Shown here: piece by piece, positions 45,801 to 60,800 of the stretch
How the letters are laid out: each line of letters begins with the position of its first letter
How positions within the stretch are numbered: position 1 is the first letter of the stretch
Assembly: GCA_949987565.1 (NCBI GenBank)
Contig: OX465105.1
Coordinates: forward strand, 62,001 to 126,000
Reading direction: 5' to 3'
DNA: 64,000 nucleotides
DNA from: Luidia sarsii
Taxonomy: Eukaryota > Echinodermata > Asteroidea > Paxillosida > Luidiidae
The notes under the pieces: model-generated
What the model was told of the DNA's origin: nothing
The model's input: only the letters and a program-made list of their open reading frames with translations
Databases searched by the model: none
Translations under genes and position numbers: made by a program

Positions 45801-48800
45801 CATACGAGCGGACGTTGATTCGCAGATTTTGCAGGTGATGGGCAGAGATATATTCTTTGCGTGTTCATATCGTTTTCCATTTTAGGTTTTGATTCTTGAA
45901 ACTTGGCTTGAAAGTAGCCCTAGGATTCCTCCAATGGCCTGAGTCAAAACATCTGAATTCGGTGGCAATTTCTATTCAAACATTTTCAGGAGAAGGGAGC
46001 GACCCTACCTGTTTCTCTGAGCTGCCATTGTCCAGTCGCTGGCATTATGGTCGACGGCAGAGAGTAACTGAGTAGGAAGATAGGGTTTGCAAATTAATAT
46101 TTCATTAAATATGATGCTGACAAGATTCAAAGTTGCCCTAAGAAGAGGTCTAGGGTTCCTCTAACGACAAGTGTTACAGTTACTGAGTTTGGAGAACATT
46201 TCTTTTGATGGTTTTCCACGGAAAGGCAACGACCCTTCATCTGTCTGAGTGTCAACTGTGTATTCATACGAGCGGACGTTGATTTGCAGATTTTGGAGGT
46301 GATGGGCAGAGATATATTCCTTGCGTGTTCATATCGTATTACATTTTAGGTTTTCATCCTTGAAACTTGGCTTGAAAGTAGCCCCAGGATTCCTCGAATG
46401 GCCTGAGTCAAAACATCTGAATTCCGAGTCAATTTATATTCAAACATTTTCAGGAGAAGGGAGCGACCCTACCTGTTTCTCTGAGCTGCCATTGTCCAGT
46501 CGCTGGCATTATGGTCGACGGCAGAGAGTAACTGAGTAGGAATATAGGGTTTGCAAATTAATATTTCATTAAATATGATGATGACGAGATTCAAATTTGC
46601 CCTAAGAAGAGGTCTAGAATTCCTCTAACGACAAGTGTTAAAGTTACTGAGTTTGGAGAACATTTCTTTTGATGGTTTTCCACGGAAAGGCAACGACCCT
46701 TCATCTGTCTGAGTGTCAACTGTGTATTCATACGAGCGGACGTTGATTTGCAGATTTTGGAGGTGATGGGCAGAGATATATTCCTTGCGTGTTCATATCG
46801 TATTACATTTTAGGTTTTCATCCTTGAAACTTGGCTTGAAAGTAGCCCCAGGATTCCTCGAATGGCCTGAGTCAAAACATCTGAATTCGGAGTCAATTTC
46901 TATTCAAACATTTTCAGGAGAAGGGAGCGACCCTACCTGTTTCTCTGAGCTGCCATTGTCCAGTCGCTGGCATTATGGTCGACGGCAGAGAGTAACTGAG
47001 TAGGAAGATAGGGTTTGCAAATTAATATTAAATTAAATATATAGCTGACAAGATTCAAAGTTGCCCTAGGAAGAGGTCTAGGGTTCCTATAACGACAAGT
47101 GTTAAAGTTACTGAGTTTGGAGAACATTTCTTTTGATGGTTTTCCACGGAAAGGCAACGACCCTTCATCTGTCTGAGTGTCAACTGTGTATTCATACGAG
47201 CGGACGTTGATTTGCAGATTTTGCAGGTGATGGGCAGAGATATATTCCTTGCGTGTTCATATCGTATTACATTTTAGGTTTTCATCCTTGAAACTTGGCT
47301 TGAAAGTAGCCCCAGGATTCCTCGAATGGCCTGAGTTAAAACATCTGAATTCGGAGTCAATTTCTATTTAAACATTTTCAGGAGAAGGGAGCGACCCTAC
47401 CTGTTTCTCTGAGCTGCCATTGTCCAGTCGCTGGCATTATGGTCGACGGCAGAGAGTAACTGAGTAGGAATATAGGGTTTGCAAATTAATATTTCATTAA
47501 ATATGATGATGACGAGATTCAAATTTGCCCTAAGAAGAGGTCTAGAATTCCTCTAACGACAAGTGTTAAAGTTACTGAGTTTGGAGAACATTTCTTTTGA
47601 TGGTTTTCCACGGAAAGGCAACGACCCTTCATCCGTCTGAGTGTCAACTGTGTATTCATACGAGCGGACGTTGATTCGCAGATTTTGCAGGTGATGGGCA
47701 GAGATATATTCTTTGCGTGTTCATATCGTTTTCCATTTTAGGTTTTGATTCTTGAAACTTGGCTTGAAAGTAGCCCTAGGATTCCTCCAATGGCCTGAGT
47801 CAAAACATCTGAATTCGGTGGCAATTTCTATTCAAACATTTTCAGGAGAAGGGAGCGACCCTACCTGTTTCTCTGAGCTGCCATTGTCCAGTCGCTGGCA
47901 TTATGGTCGACGGCAGAGAGTAACTGAGTAGGAAGATAGGGTTTGCAAATTAATATTTCATTAAATATGATGCTGACAAGATTCAAAGTTGCCCTAAGAA
48001 GAGGTCTAGGGTTCCTCTAACGACAAGTGTTAAAGTTACTGAGTTTGGAGAACATTTCTTTTGATGGTTTTCCACGGAAAGGCAACGACCCTTCATCTGT
48101 CTGAGTGTCAACTGTGTATTCATACGAGCGGACGTTGATTTGCAGATTTTGCAGGTGATGGGCAGAGATATATTCCTTGCGTGTTCATATCGTATTACAT
48201 TTTAGGTTTTCATCCTAGAAACTTGGCTTGAAAGTAGCCCTAGGATTCCTCGAATGGCCTGAGTCAAAACATCTGAATTCGGAGTCAATTTCTATTCAAA
48301 CATTTTCAGGAGAAGGGAGCGACCCTACCTGTTTCTCTGAGCTGCCATTGTCCAGTCGCTGGCATTATGGTCGACGGCAGAGAGTAACTGAGTAGGAAGA
48401 TAGGGTTTGCAAATTAATATTTAATTAAATATAATGCTGACAAGATTCAAAGTTGCCCTAGGAAGAGGTCTAGGGTTCCTATAACGACAAGTGTTAAAGT
48501 TACTGAGTTTGGAGAACATTTCTTTTGATGGTTTTCCACGGAAAGGCAACGACCCTTCATCTGTCTGAGTGTCAACTGTGTATTCATACGAGCGGACGTT
48601 GATTTGCAGATTTTGCAGGTGATGGGCAGAGATATATTCCTTGCGTGTTCATATCGTATTACATTTTAGGTTTTCATCCTAGAAACATGGCTTGAAAGTA
48701 GCCCTAGGATTCCTCGAATGGCCTGAGTCAAAACATCTGAATTCGGAGTCAATTTCTATTTAAACATTTTCAGGAGAAGGGAGCGACCCTACCTGTTTCT

Positions 48801-51800
48801 CTGAGCTGCCATTGTCCAGTCGCTGGCATTATGGTCGACGGCAGAGAGTAACTGAGTAGGAATATAGGGTTTGCAAATTAATATTTCATTAAATATGATG
48901 ATGACGAGATTCAAATTTGCCCTAAGAAGAGGTCTAGAATTCCTCTAACGACAAGTGTTAAAGTTACTGAGTTTGGAGAACATTTCTTTTGATGGTTTTC
49001 CACGGAAAGGCAACGACCCTTCATCTGTCTGAGTGTCAACTGTGTATTCATACGAGCGGACGTTGATTTGCAGATTTTGGAGGTGATGGGCAGAGATATA
49101 TTCCTTGCGTGTTCATATCGTATTACATTTTAGGTTTTCATCCTTGAAACTTGGCTTGAAAGTAGCCCCAGGATTCCTCGAATGGCCTGAGTCAAAACAT
49201 CTGAATTCGGAGTCAATTTATATTCAAACATTTTCAGGAGAAGGGAGCGACCCTACCTGTTTCTCTGAGCTGCCATTGTCCAGTCGCTGGCATTATGGTC
49301 GACGGCAGAGAGTAACTGAGTAGGAAGATAGGGTTTGCAAATTAATATTAAATTAAATATATAGCTGACAAGATTCAAAGTTGCCCTAGGAAGAGGTCTA
49401 GGGTTCCTATAACGACAAGTGTTAAAGTTACTGAGTTTGGAGAACATTTCTTTTGATGGTATTCCACGGAAAGGCAACGACCCTTCATCTGTCTGAGTGT
49501 CAACTGTGTATTCATACGAGCGGACGTTGATTTGCAGATTTTGCAGGTGATGGGCAGAGATATATTCCTTGCGTGTTCATATCGTATTACATTTTAGGTT
49601 TTCATCCTTGAAACTTGGCTTGAAAGTAGCCCCAGGATTCCTCGAATGGCCTGAGTTAAAACATCTGAATTCGGAGTCAATTTCTATTTAAACATTTTCA
49701 GGAGAAGGGAGCGACCCTACCTGTTTCTCTGAGCTGCCATTGTCCAGTCGCTGGCATTATGGTCGACGGCAGAGAGTAACTGAGTAGGAATATAGGGTTT
49801 GCAAATTAATATTTCATTAAATATGATGATGACGAGATTCAAATTTGCCCTAAGAAGAGGTCTAGAATTCCTCTAACGACAAGTGTTAAAGTTACTGAGT
49901 TTGGAGAACATTTCTTTTGATGGTTTTCCACGGAAAGGCAACGACCCTTCATCCGTCTGAGTGTCAACTGTGTATTCATACGAGCGGACGTTGATTCGCA
50001 GATTTTGCAGGTGATGGGCAGAGATATATTCTTTGCGTGTTCATATCGTTTTACATTTTAGGTTTTGATTCTTGAAACTTGGCTTGAAAGTAGCCCTAGG
50101 ATTCCTCCAATGGCCTGAGTCAAAACATCTGAATTCCGAGTCAATTTCTATTCAAACATTTTCAGGAGAAGGGAGCGACCCTACCTGTTTCTCTGAGCTG
50201 CCATTGTCCAGTCGCTGGCATTATGGTCGACGGCAGAGAGTAACTGAGTAGGAAGATAGTGTTTGCAAATTAATTTTTCATTAAATATGATGCTGACAAG
50301 ATTCAAAGTTGCCCTAAGAAGAGGTCTAGGGTTCCTCTAACGACAAGTGTTAAAGTTACTGAGTTTGGAGAACATTTCTTTTGATGGTTTTCCACCGAAA
50401 GCCAACGACCCTTCATCCGTCTGAGTGTCAACTGTGTATGCATACGAGCGGACGTTGATTAGCAGATTTTGCAGGTGATGGGCAGAGATATATTCCTTGC
50501 GTGTTCATATCGTATTACATTTTAGGTTTTCATCCTTGAAACTTGGCTTGAAAGTAGCCCTAGGATTGCTCGAATGGCCTGAGTCAAAACATCTGAATTC
50601 GGAGTCAATTTCTATTCAAACATTTTCAGGAGAAGGGAGCAACCCTACCTGTTTCTCTGAGCAGCCATTGTCCAGTCGCTGGCATTATGGTCGACGGCAG
50701 AGAGTAACTGAGTAGGAATATAGGGTTTGCAAATTAATATTTCATTAAATATGATGATGACGAGACTCAAATTTGCCATAGGAAGAGGTCTAGGGTTCCT
50801 CTAACGACAAGTGTTAAAGTTACTGAGTTTGGAGAACATTTCTTTTGATGGTTTTCCACGGAAAGGCAACGACCCTTCATCTGTCTGAGTGTCAACTGTG
50901 TATTCATACGAGCGGACGTTGATTCGCAGATTTTGCAGGTGATGGGCAGAGATATATTCTTTGCGTGTTCATATCGTTTTACATTTTAGGTTTTGATTCT
51001 TGAAACTTGGCTTGAAAGTAGCCCTAGGATTCCTCCAATGGCCTGAGTCAAAACATCTGAATTCCGAGTCAATTTCTATTCAAACATTTTCAGGAGAAGG
51101 GAGCGACCCTACCTGTTTCTCTGAGCTGCCATTGTCCAGTCGCTGGCATTATGGTCGACGGCAGAGAGTAACTGAGTAGGAAGATAGGGTTTGCAAATTA
51201 ATATTTCATTAAATATGATGCTGACAAGATTCAAAGTTGCCCTAAGAAGAGGTCTAGGGTTCCTCTAACGACAAGTGTTAAAGTTACTGAGTTTGGAGAA
51301 CATTTCTTTTGATGGTTTTCCACGGAAAGGCAACGACCCTTCATCTGTCTGAGTGTCAACTGTGTATTCATACGAGCGGACGTTGATTTGCAGATTTTGC
51401 AGGTGATGGGCAGAGATATATTCCTTGCGTGTTCATATCGTATTACATTTTAGGTTTTCATCCTAGAAACTTGGCTTGAAAGTAGCCCTAGGATTCCTCG
51501 AATGGCCTGAGTCAAAACATCTGAATTCGGAGTCAATTTCTATTCAAACATTTTCAGGAGAAGGGAGCGACCCTACCTGTTTCTCTGAGCTGCCATTGTC
51601 CAGTCGCTGGCATTATGGTCGACGGCAGAGAGTAACTGAGTAGGAAGATAGGGTTTGCAAATTAATATTTAATTAAATATAATGCTGACAAGATTCAAAG
51701 TTGCCCTAGGAAGAGGTCTAGGGTTCCTATAACGACAAGTGTTAAAGTTACTGAGTTTGGAGAACATTTCTTTTGATGGTTTTCCACGGAAAGGCAACGA

Positions 51801-54800
51801 CCCTTCATCTGTCTGAGTGTCAACTGTGTATTCATACGAGCGGACGTTGATTTGCAGATTTTGCAGGTGATGGGCAGAGATATATTCCTTGCGTGTTCAT
51901 ATCGTATTACATTTTAGGTTTTCATCCTAGAAACATGGCTTGAAAGTAGCCCTAGGATTCCTCGAATGGCCTGAGTCAAAACATCTGAATTCGGAGTCAA
52001 TTTCTATTTAAACATTTTCAGGAGAAGGGAGCGACCCTACCTGTTTCTCTGAGCTGCCATTGTCCAGTCGCTGGCATTATGGTCGACGGCAGAGAGTAAC
52101 TGAGTAGGAATATAGGGTTTGCAAATTAATATTTCATTAAATATGATGATGACGAGATTCAAATTTGCCCTAAGAAGAGGTCTAGAATTCCTCTAACGAC
52201 AAGTGTTAAAGTTACTGAGTTTGGAGAACATTTCTTTTGATGGTTTTCCACGGAAAGGCAACGACCCTTCATCTGTCTGAGTGTCAACTGTGTATTCATA
52301 CGAGCGGACGTTGATTCGCAGATTTTGCAGGTGATGGGCAGAGATATATTCTTTGCGTGTTCATATCGTTTTACATTTTAGGTTTTGATTCTTGAAACTT
52401 GGCTTGAAAGTAGCCCTAGGATTCCTCCAATGGCCTGAGTCAAAACATCTGAATTCCGAGTCAATTTCTATTCAAACATTTTCAGGAGAAGGGAGCGACC
52501 CTACCTGTTTCTCTGAGCTGCCATTGTCCAGTCGCTGGCATTATGGTCGACGGCAGAGAGTAACTGAGTAGGAAGATAGTGTTTGCAAATTAATTTTTCA
52601 TTAAATATGATGCTGACAAGATTCAAAGTTGCCCTAAGAAGAGGTCTAGGGTTCCTCTAACGACAAGTGTTAAAGTTACTGAGTTTGGAGAACATTTCTT
52701 TTGATGGTTTTCCACCGAAAGCCAACGACCCTTCATCCGTCTGAGTGTCAACTGTGTATGCATACGAGCGGACGTTGATTAGCAGATTTTGCAGGTGATG
52801 GGCAGAGATATATTCCTTGCGTGTTCATATCGTATTACATTTTAGGTTTTCATCCTTGAAACTTGGCTTGAAAGTAGCCCTAGGATTGCTCGAATGGCCT
52901 GAGTCAAAACATCTGAATTCGGAGTCAATTTCTATTCAAACATTTTCAGGAGAAGGGAGCAACCCTACCTGTTTCTCTGAGCAGCCATTGTCCAGTCGCT
53001 GGCATTATGGTCGACGGCAGAGAGTAACTGAGTAGGAATATAGGGTTTGCAAATTAATATTTCATTAAATATGATGATGACGAGACTCAAATTTGCCATA
53101 GGAAGAGGTCTAGGGTTCCTCTAACGACAAGTGTTAAAGTTACTGAGTTTGGAGAACATTTCTTTTGATGGTTTTCCACGGAAAGGCAACGACCCTTCAT
53201 CTGTCTGAGTGTCAACTGTGTATTCATACGAGCGGACGTTGATTCGCAGATTTTGCAGGTGATGGGCAGAGATATATTCTTTGCGTGTTCATATCGTTTT
53301 ACATTTTAGGTTTTGATTCTTGAAACTTGGCTTGAAAGTAGCCCTAGGATTCCTCCAATGGCCTGAGTCAAAACATCTGAATTCCGAGTCAATTTCTATT
53401 CAAACATTTTCAGGAGAAGGGAGCGACCCTACCTGTTTCTCTGAGCTGCCATTGTCCAGTCGCTGGCATTATGGTCGACGGCAGAGAGTAACTGAGTAGG
53501 AAGATAGGGTTTGCAAATTAATATTTCATTAAATATGATGCTGACAAGATTCAAAGTTGCCCTAAGAAGAGGTCTAGGGTTCCTCTAACGACAAGTGTTA
53601 AAGTTACTGAGTTTGGAGAACATTTCTTTTGATGGTTTTCCACGGAAAGGCAACGACCCTTCATCTGTCTGAGTGTCAACTGTGTATTCATACGAGCGGA
53701 CGTTGATTTGCAGATTTTGCAGGTGATGGGCAGAGATATATTCCTTGCGTGTTCATATCGTATTACATTTTAGGTTTTCATCCTAGAAACTTGGCTTGAA
53801 AGTAGCCCTAGGATTCCTCGAATGGCCTGAGTCAAAACATCTGAATTCGGAGTCAATTTCTATTCAAACATTTTCAGGAGAAGGGAGCGACCCTACCTGT
53901 TTCTCTGAGCTGCCATTGTCCAGTCGCTGGCATTATGGTCGACGGCAGAGAGTAACTGAGTAGGAAGATAGGGTTTGCAAATTAATATTTAATTAAATAT
54001 AATGCTGACAAGATTCAAAGTTGCCCTAGGAAGAGGTCTAGGGTTCCTATAACGACAAGTGTTAAAGTTACTGAGTTTGGAGAACATTTCTTTTGATGGT
54101 TTTCCACGGAAAGGCAACGACCCTTCATCTGTCTGAGTGTCAACTGTGTATTCATACGAGCGGACGTTGATTTGCAGATTTTGCAGGTGATGGGCAGAGA
54201 TATATTCCTTGCGTGTTCATATCGTATTACATTTTAGGTTTTCATCCTAGAAACATGGCTTGAAAGTAGCCCTAGGATTCCTCGAATGGCCTGAGTCAAA
54301 ACATCTGAATTCGGAGTCAATTTCTATTTAAACATTTTCAGGAGAAGGGAGCGACCCTACCTGTTTCTCTGAGCTGCCATTGTCCAGTCGCTGGCATTAT
54401 GGTCGACGGCAGAGAGTAACTGAGTAGGAATATAGGGTTTGCAAATTAATATTTCATTAAATATGATGATGACGAGATTCAAATTTGCCCTAAGAAGAGG
54501 TCTAGAATTCCTCTAACGACAAGTGTTAAAGTTACTGAGTTTGGAGAACATTTCTTTTGATGGTTTTCCACGGAAAGGCAACGACCCTTCATCTGTCTGA
54601 GTGTCAACTGTGTATTCATACGAGCGGACGTTGATTTGCAGATTTTGGAGGTGATGGGCAGAGATATATTCCTTGCGTGTTCATATCGTATTACATTTTA
54701 GGTTTTCATCCTTGAAACTTGGCTTGAAAGTAGCCCCAGGATTCCTCGAATGGCCTGAGTCAAAACATCTGAATTCGGAGTCAATTTATATTCAAACATT

Positions 54801-57800
54801 TTCAGGAGAAGGGAGCGACCCTACCTGTTTCTCTGAGCTGCCATTGTCCAGTCGCTGGCATTATGGTCGACGGCAGAGAGTAACTGAGTAGGAAGATAGG
54901 GTTTGCAAATTAATATTAAATTAAATATATAGCTGACAAGATTCAAAGTTGCCCTAGGAAGAGGTCTAGGGTTCCTATAACGACAAGTGTTAAAGTTACT
55001 GAGTTTGGAGAACATTTCTTTTGATGGTTTTCCACGGAAAGGCAACGACCCTTCATCTGTCTGAGTGTCAACTGTGTATTCATACGAGCGGACGTTGATT
55101 TGCAGATTTTGCAGGTGATGGGCAGAGATATATTCCTTGCGTGTTCATATCGTATTACATTTTAGGTTTTCATCCTTGAAACTTGGCTTGAAAGTAGCCC
55201 CAGGATTCCTCGAATGGCCTGAGTTAAAACATCTGAATTCGGAGTCAATTTCTATTTAAACATTTTCAGGAGAAGGGAGCGACCCTACCTGTTTCTCTGA
55301 GCTGCCATTGTCCAGTCGCTGGCATTATGGTCGACGGCAGAGAGTAACTGAGTAGGAATATAGGGTTTGCAAATTAATATTTCATTAAATATGATGATGA
55401 CGAGATTCAAATTTGCCCTAAGAAGAGGTCTAGAATTCCTCTAACGACAAGTGTTAAAGTTACTGAGTTTGGAGAACATTTCTTTTGATGGTTTTCCACG
55501 GAAAGGCAACGACCCTTCATCCGTCTGAGTGTCAACTGTGTATTCATACGAGCGGATGTTGATTCGCAGATTTTGCAGGTGATGGGCAGAGATATATTCT
55601 TTGCGTGTTCATATCGTTTTACATTTTAGGTTTTGATTCTTGAAACTTGGCTTGAAAGTAGCCCTAGGATTCCTCCAATGGCCTGAGTCAAAACATCTGA
55701 ATTCCGAGTCAATTTCTATTCAAACATTTTCAGGAGAAGGGAGCGACCCTACCTGTTTCTCTGAGCTGCCATTGTCCAGTCGCTGGCATTATGGTCGACG
55801 GCAGAGAGTAACTGAGTAGGAAGATAGGGTTTGCAAATTAATTTTTCATTAAATATGATGCTGACAAGATTCAAAGTTGCCCTAAGAAGAGGTCTAGGGT
55901 TCCTCTAACGACAAGTGTTAAAGTTACTGAGTTTGGAGAACATTTCTTTTGATGGTTTTCCACCGAAAGCCAACGACCCTTCATCCGTCTGAGTGTCAAC
56001 TGTGTATTCATACGAGCGGACGTTGATTAGCAGATTTTGCAGGTGATGGGCAGAGATATATTCCTTGCGTGTTCATATCGTATTACATTTTAGGTTTTCA
56101 TCCTTGAAACTTGGCTTGAAAGTAGCCCTAGGATTGCTCGAATGGCCTGAGTCAAAACATCTGAATTCGGAGTCAATTTCTATTCAAACATTTTCAGGAG
56201 AAGGGAGCAACCCTACCTGTTTCTCTGAGCAGCCATTGTCCAGTCGCTGGCATTATGGTCGACGGCAGAGAGTAACTGAGTAGGAATATAGGGTTTGCAA
56301 ATTAATATTTCATTAAATATGATGATGACGAGACTCAAATTTGCCATAGGAAGAGGTCTAGGGTTCCTCTAACGACAAGTGTTAAAGTTACTGAGTTTGG
56401 AGAACATTTCTTTTGATGGTTTTCCACGGAAAGGCAACGACCCTTCATCTGTCTGAGTGTCAACTGTGTATTCATACGAGCGGACGTTGATTTGCAGATT
56501 TTGGAGGTGATGGGCAGAGATATATTCCTTGCGTGTTCATATCGTTTTACATTTTAGGTTTTCATCCTTGAAACTTGGCTTGAAAGTAGCCCTAGGATTC
56601 CTCGAATGGCCTGAGTCAAAACATCTGAATTCCGAGTCAATTTCTATTCAAACATTTTCAGGAGAAGGGAGCGACCCTACCTGTTACTCTGAGCTGCCAT
56701 TGTCCAGTCGCTGGCATTATGGTCGACGGCAGACAGTAACTGAGTAGGAAGATAGGGTTTGCAAATTAATATTAAATTAAATATAATGCTGACAAGATTC
56801 AAAGTTGCCCTAGGAAGAGGTCTAGGGTTCCTATAACGACAAGTGTTAAAGTTACTGAGTTTGGAGAACATTTCTTTTGATGGTTTTCCACGGAAAGGCA
56901 ACGACCCTTCATCTGTCTGAGTGTCAACTGTGTATTCATACGAGCGGACGTTGATTTGCAGATTTTGCAGGTGATGGGCAGAGATATATTCCTTGCGTGT
57001 TCATATCGTATTACATTTTAGGTTTTCATCCTTGAAACTTGGCTTGAAAGTAGCCCCAGGATTCCTCGAATGGCCTGAGTTAAAACATCTGAATTCGGAG
57101 TCAATTTCTATTTAAACATTTTCAGGAGAAGGGAGCGACCCTACCTGTTTCTCTGAGCTGCCATTGTCCAGTCGCTGGCATTATGGTCGACGGCAGAGAG
57201 TAACTGAGTAGGAATATAGGGTTTGCAAATTAATATTTCATTAAATATGATGATGACGAGATTCAAATTTGCCCTAAGAAGAGGTCTAGAATTCCTCTAA
57301 CGACAAGTGTTAAAGTTACTGAGTTTGGAGAACATTTCTTTTGATGGTTTTCCACGGAAAGGCAACGACCCTTCATCTGTCTGAGTGTCAACTGTGTATT
57401 CATACGAGCGGACGTTGATTTGCAGATTTTGGAGGTGATGGGCAGAGATATATTCCTTGCGTGTTCATATCGTTTTACATTTTAGGTTTTCATCCTTGAA
57501 ACTTGGCTTGAAAGTAGCCCTAGGATTCCTCGAATGGCCTGAGTCAAAACATCTGAATTCCGAGTCAATTTCTATTCAAACATTTTCAGGAGAAGGGAGC
57601 GACCCTACCTGTTACTCTGAGCTGCCATTGTCCAGTCGCTGGCATTATGGTCGACGGCAGACAGTAACTGAGTAGGAAGATAGGGTTTGCAAATTAATAT
57701 TAAATTAAATATAATGCTGACAAGATTCAAAGTTGCCCTAGGAAGAGGTCTAGGGTTCCTATAACGACAAGTGTTAAAGTTACTGAGTTTGGAGAACATT

Positions 57801-60800
57801 TCTTTTGATGGTTTTCCACGGAAAGGCAACGACCCTTCATCTGTCTGAGTGTCAACTGTGTATTCATACGAGCGGACGTTGATTTGCAGATTTTGCAGGT
57901 GATGGGCAGAGATATATTCCTTGCGTGTTCATATCGTATTACATTTTAGGTTTTCATCCTTGAAACTTGGCTTGAAAGTAGCCCCAGGATTCCTCGAATG
58001 GCCTGAGTTAAAACATCTGAATTCGGAGTCAATTTCTATTTAAACATTTTTGGGAGAAGGGAGCGACCCTACCTGTTTCTCTGAGCTGCCATTGTCCAGT
58101 CGCTGGCATTATGGTCGACGGCAGAGAGTAACTGAGTAGGAATATAGGGTTTGCAAATTAATATTTCATTAAATATGATGATGACGAGATTCAAATTTGC
58201 CCTAAGAAGAGGTCTAGAATTCCTCTAACGACAAGTGTTAAAGTTACTGAGTTTGGAGAACATTTCTTTTGATGGTTTTCCACGGAAAGGCAACGACCCT
58301 TCATCCGTCTGAGTGTCAACTGTGTATTCATACGAGCGGACGTTGATTCGCAGATTTTGCAGGTAATGGGCAGAGATATATTCTTTGCGTGTTCATATCG
58401 TTTTACATTTTAGGTTTTGATTCTTGAAACTTGGCTTGAAAGTAGCCCTAGGATTCCTCCAATGGCCTGAGTCAAAACATCTGAATTCCGAGTCAATTTC
58501 TATTCAAACATTTTCAGGAGAAGGGAGCGACCCTACCTGTTTCTCTGAGCTGCCATTGTCCAGTCGCTGGCATTATGGTCGACGGCAGAGAGTAACTGAG
58601 TAGGAAGATAGGGTTTGCAAATTAATATTTCATTAAATATGATGCTGACAAGATTCAAAGTTGCCCTAAGAAGAGGTCTAGGGTTCCTCTAACGACAAGT
58701 GTTAAAGTTACTGAGTTTGGAGAACATTTCTTTTGATGGTTTTCCACCGAAAGCCAACGACCCTTCATCCGTCTGAGTGTCAACTGTGTATTCATACGAG
58801 CGGACGTTGATTAGCAGATTTTGCAGGTGATGGGCAGAGATATATTCCTTGCGTGTTCATATCGTATTACATTTTAGGTTTTCATCCTTGAAACTTGGCT
58901 TGAAAGTAGCCCTAGGATTCCTCGAATGGCCTGAGTCAAAACATCTGAATTCGGAGTCAATTTCTATTCAAACATTTTCAGGAGAAGGGAGCGACCCTAC
59001 CTGTTTCTCTGAGCTGCCATTGTCCAGTCGCTGGCATTATGGTCGACGGCAGAGAGTAACTGAGTAGGAATATAGGGTTTGCAAATTAATATTTCATTAA
59101 ATATGATGATGACGAGACTCAAATTTGCCATAGGAAGAGGTCTAGGGTTCCTCTAACGACAAGTGTTAAAGTTACTGAGTTTGGAGAACATTTCTTTTGA
59201 TGGTTTTCCACGGAAAGGCAACGACCCTTCATCTGTCTGAGTGTCAACTGTGTATTCATACGAGCGGACGTTGATTTGCAGATTTTGGAGGTGATGGGCA
59301 GAGATATATTCCTTGCGTGTTCATATCGTTTTACATTTTAGGTTTTCATCCTTGAAACTTGGCTTGAAAGTAGCCCTAGGATTCCTCCAATGGCCTGAGT
59401 CAAAACATCTGAATTCCGAGTCAATTTCTATTCAAACATTTTCAGGAGAAGGGAGCGACCCTACCTGTTACTCTGAGCTGCCATCGTCCAGTCGCTGGCA
59501 TTATGGTCGACGGCAGACAGTAACTGAGTAGGAAGATAGGGTTTGCAAATTAATATTAAATTAAATATAATGCTGACAAGATTCAAAGTTGCCCTAGGAA
59601 GAGGTCTAGGGTTCCTATAACGACAAGTGTTAAAGTTACTGAGTTTGGAGAACATTTCTTTTGATGGTTTTCCACGGAAAGGCAACGACCCTTCATCTGT
59701 CTGAGTGTCAACTGTGTATTCATACGAGCGGACGTTGATTTGCAGATTTTGCAGGTGATGGGCAGAGATATATTCCTTGCGTGTTCATATCGTATTACAT
59801 TTTAGGTTTTCATCCTTGAAACTTGGCTTGAAAGTAGCCCCAGGATTCCTCGAATGGCCTGAGTTAAAACATCTGAATTCGGAGTCAATTTCTATTTAAA
59901 CATTTTCAGGAGAAGGGAGCGACCCTACCTGTTTCTCTGAGCTGCCATTGTCCAGTCGCTGGCATTATGGTCGACGGCAGAGAGTAACTGAGTAGGAATA
60001 TAGGGTTTGCAAATTAATATTTCATTAAATATGATGATGACGAGATTCAAATTTGCCCTAAGAAGAGGTCTAGAATTCCTCTAACGACAAGTGTTAAAGT
60101 TACTGAGTTTGGAGAACATTTCTTTTGATGGTTTTCCACGGAAAGGCAACGACCCTTCATCCGTCTGAGTGTCAACTGTGTATTCATACGAGCGGACGTT
60201 GATTCGCAGATTTTGCAGGTGATGGGCAGAGATATATTCTTTGCGTGTTCATATCGTTTTACATTTTAGGTTTTGATTCTTGAAACTTGGCTTGAAAGTA
60301 GCCCTAGGATTCCTCCAATGGCCTGAGTCAAAACATCTGAATTCCGAGTCAATTTCTATTCAAACATTTTCAGGAGAAGGGAGCGACCCTACCTGTTTCT
60401 CTGAGCTGCCATTGTCCAGTCGCTGGCATTATGGTCGACGGCAGAGAGTAACTGAGTAGGAAGATAGGGTTTGCAAATTAATATTTCATTAAATATGATG
60501 CTGACAAGATTCAAAGTTGCCCTAAGAAGAGGTCTAGGGTTCCTCTAACGACAAGTGTTAAAGTTACTGAGTTTGGAGAACATTTCTTTTGATGGTTTTC
60601 CACCGAAAGCCAACGACCCTTCATCCGTCTGAGTGTCAACTGTGTATTCATACGAGCGGACGTTGATTAGCAGATTTTGCAGGTGATGGGCAGAGATATA
60701 TTCCTTGCGTGTTCATATCGTATTACATTTTAGGTTTTCATCCTTGAAACTTGGCTTGAAAGTAGCCCTAGGATTCCTCGAATGGCCTGAGTCAAAACAT